From the NCBI GenBank assembly GCA_026260175.1, contig JAKCWW010004966.1, forward strand, positions 1 through 33,741: 33,741 nt of DNA, in the 5' to 3' direction. The stretch's first letter is position 1; every line of letters begins with the position of its first letter. Shown here in pieces: positions 32,886 through 33,741 of this stretch. The stretch comes from Reticulitermes lucifugus. Lineage: Eukaryota; Arthropoda; Insecta; Blattodea; Rhinotermitidae. Made by a program: the position numbers and the translations under genes. Below the pieces are notes generated by a model. It had not been told where the DNA came from, searched no databases, and saw only the letters and a list, made by a program, of their open reading frames with translations.

Positions 32886-33358
32886 CTAAAACAACAGGCT
32901 AATTCCAGCTACATAAACTTAAACTTGAATTACAAAACTATTATGCTTACAAACTCATAAGTAAATAATAAGGGTGGTAAAAGCACACAGACCCACACAC
33001 ATAGGCAGATGGAAGCCACAGTACTTACTGCTGCTCCCTAGGAAATGTCAAGACACTTCCAACAAAGACTTATTGACCTCTCACATCAAAAGCAAAAAAA
33101 AAGGCATGTAATAAATTCACACTCTCAGCACTTACATGTGCAAATCAAGGTATTCTTTACAATCTGTCCTTACACAAATTTCTGTACATCATGTAGTCTG
33201 ATGTCACTCCTGGAATAACCTTACATCCGGCAACAACAATTCCATGTGCAAGTCACAATATAAAAACATGACAGCTGAGCATTACTAAATTGCAAACAAT
33301 GCGTAGTGACAGTGACATCATATCGACTGTTTTCTGTCATGACATGCAGTGCACTCAC

Positions 33359-33524
33359 CTTGCCTCCTCATCAATGACAGGCGTTATTGAACCAGATCGT
33401 GACGCGTACTGGCTGTAGTAGGGGTCCTCGTAACCTGGTCCAGGAGGATAAGCGGCAGCCGGGTAGGCCCGAGGACCCCCTCTCTCAGGGGAAGACATGT
33501 ACCCACTTTCCGAATGAAGACGAT
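33359..33524 (-). CDS. CG32809-like: CG32809/SRCIN1-like exon A, Tyr/Pro-rich segment
   Basis: First exon of the gene visible in transcription order; the gene's 5' part lies beyond 33741. The acceptor is TTTGCTTCTCAG, just 5' on the minus strand, and the donor is AAG|GTGAGT, a strong site. The exon is 166 nt, enters in phase 1 and leaves in phase 2. It encodes about 54 residues rich in Pro, Tyr and Gly, including SESGYMSSPERGGPRAYP and GYEDPYYSQYASRSGS, and closes with an acidic VIDEEA. It has no fold signature and is probably disordered. Vertebrate p140Cap carries phosphotyrosine motifs in a comparable N-terminal region, so the tyrosines here may be kinase sites (inference). The phase-2 end joins cleanly to exon B at 28962. 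Identity rests on the joined downstream exons, not on this exon alone. Confidence 0.83.
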
Positions 33525-33741
33525 CTGAGAAGCAAAAAAAAGCGGACTCCAGCACTCTGTCACTCTGTGCAATGACAACTTGTAATTACAGAACAGTACA
33601 GGTATCAGTAACACTTACAACTCCTGCTGCTGTTTTCTAGACAATCAGTTCAAAACCCTAACGTCATATTCATACATATAACCAACTAACTAACTCCATG
33701 TAGCACAGTCCTTCTTGAGAAGCTAGCAGGTCCTCAGCTAG
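33525..33741 (-). other. Intron upstream of exon A (partial)
   Basis: This holds the pyrimidine-rich acceptor of exon A and then AT-rich sequence to the window edge. No further exon, promoter or repeat was recognised. Exon A enters in phase 1, so at least one coding exon lies upstream, outside the window. Confidence 0.7.

Larger units (their letters stand above)
28963..33358 (-). other. Intron A-B, about 4.4 kb
   Basis: The intron begins with GTGAGT and ends in TAG. It holds a decayed LINE end (32440-32885), three or four MITE-like copies (29940-31905), CA tracts at 28986-29001 and 29637-29648, a C-run near 30201 and a possible 9-nt microexon (33029-33037). No other coding signal was recognised. 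Confidence 0.75.

Overview
This is insect nuclear DNA: AT-rich, intron-dominated, full of short transposon relics, with a 403-base assembly gap (17629-18031) and one ambiguous base at 294. tRNA-derived SINEs with TTTACC-type tails, the LINE types, and two abundant short inverted-repeat element families resemble what is known from cockroach and termite genomes. The order Blattodea is an inference. No bacterial-style operon, CRISPR array or intact autonomous transposon is visible.

One gene explains all the coding signal. It lies on the minus strand and runs through the whole window, with both ends outside it. I assembled ten exons by hand from splice sites and phase: 33524-33359, 28962-28831, 27267-27128, 23029-22976, 12889-12830, 9963-9916, 6516-6427, 2944-2788, 2076-1954 and 1108-1001. 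All nine junctions join in phase, giving about 1,078 coding bases without a stop. The product looks like the insect member of the p140Cap/SRCIN1 - KIAA1217 (sickle tail) family, known in Drosophila as the coiled-coil protein CG32809. It has a Tyr/Pro-rich segment, the ERQLANLTGLVQ helix, a Ser-rich linker ending in a duplicated SVSF motif, and the start of the AIP3/Bud6-type coiled coil. Vertebrate relatives are actin- and Src/Cas-linked scaffolds at junctions and synapses. The role here is inferred by homology.

Layout, from high to low coordinates (direction of transcription): Tyr/Pro-rich exons at 33.4 and 28.9 kb; the LTGLVQ exon at 27.2 kb; four consecutive symmetric phase 1-1 exons (54, 60, 48 and 90 nt) at 23.0, 12.9, 9.9 and 6.5 kb; then the AIP3 exons at 2.9, 2.0 and 1.1 kb. 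Introns run from about 0.7 to 10.1 kb and hold the repeats: four SINEs (1.2, 15.3, 18.9 and 28.5 kb), three 5'-truncated or decayed LINE ends (3.0, 25.8 and 32.6 kb), a mariner-like relic split by a LINE at 25.7-26.6 kb, about a dozen MITE-like copies in two families, near-perfect hairpins at 8.05 and 21.8 kb, and (CA)n tracts.

The most interesting signal is that the three small in-frame exons (54, 60 and 48 nt) have weak donors and UG-rich intron flanks on the transcript. This looks like a regulated cassette-exon module that varies the linker in front of the coiled coil.
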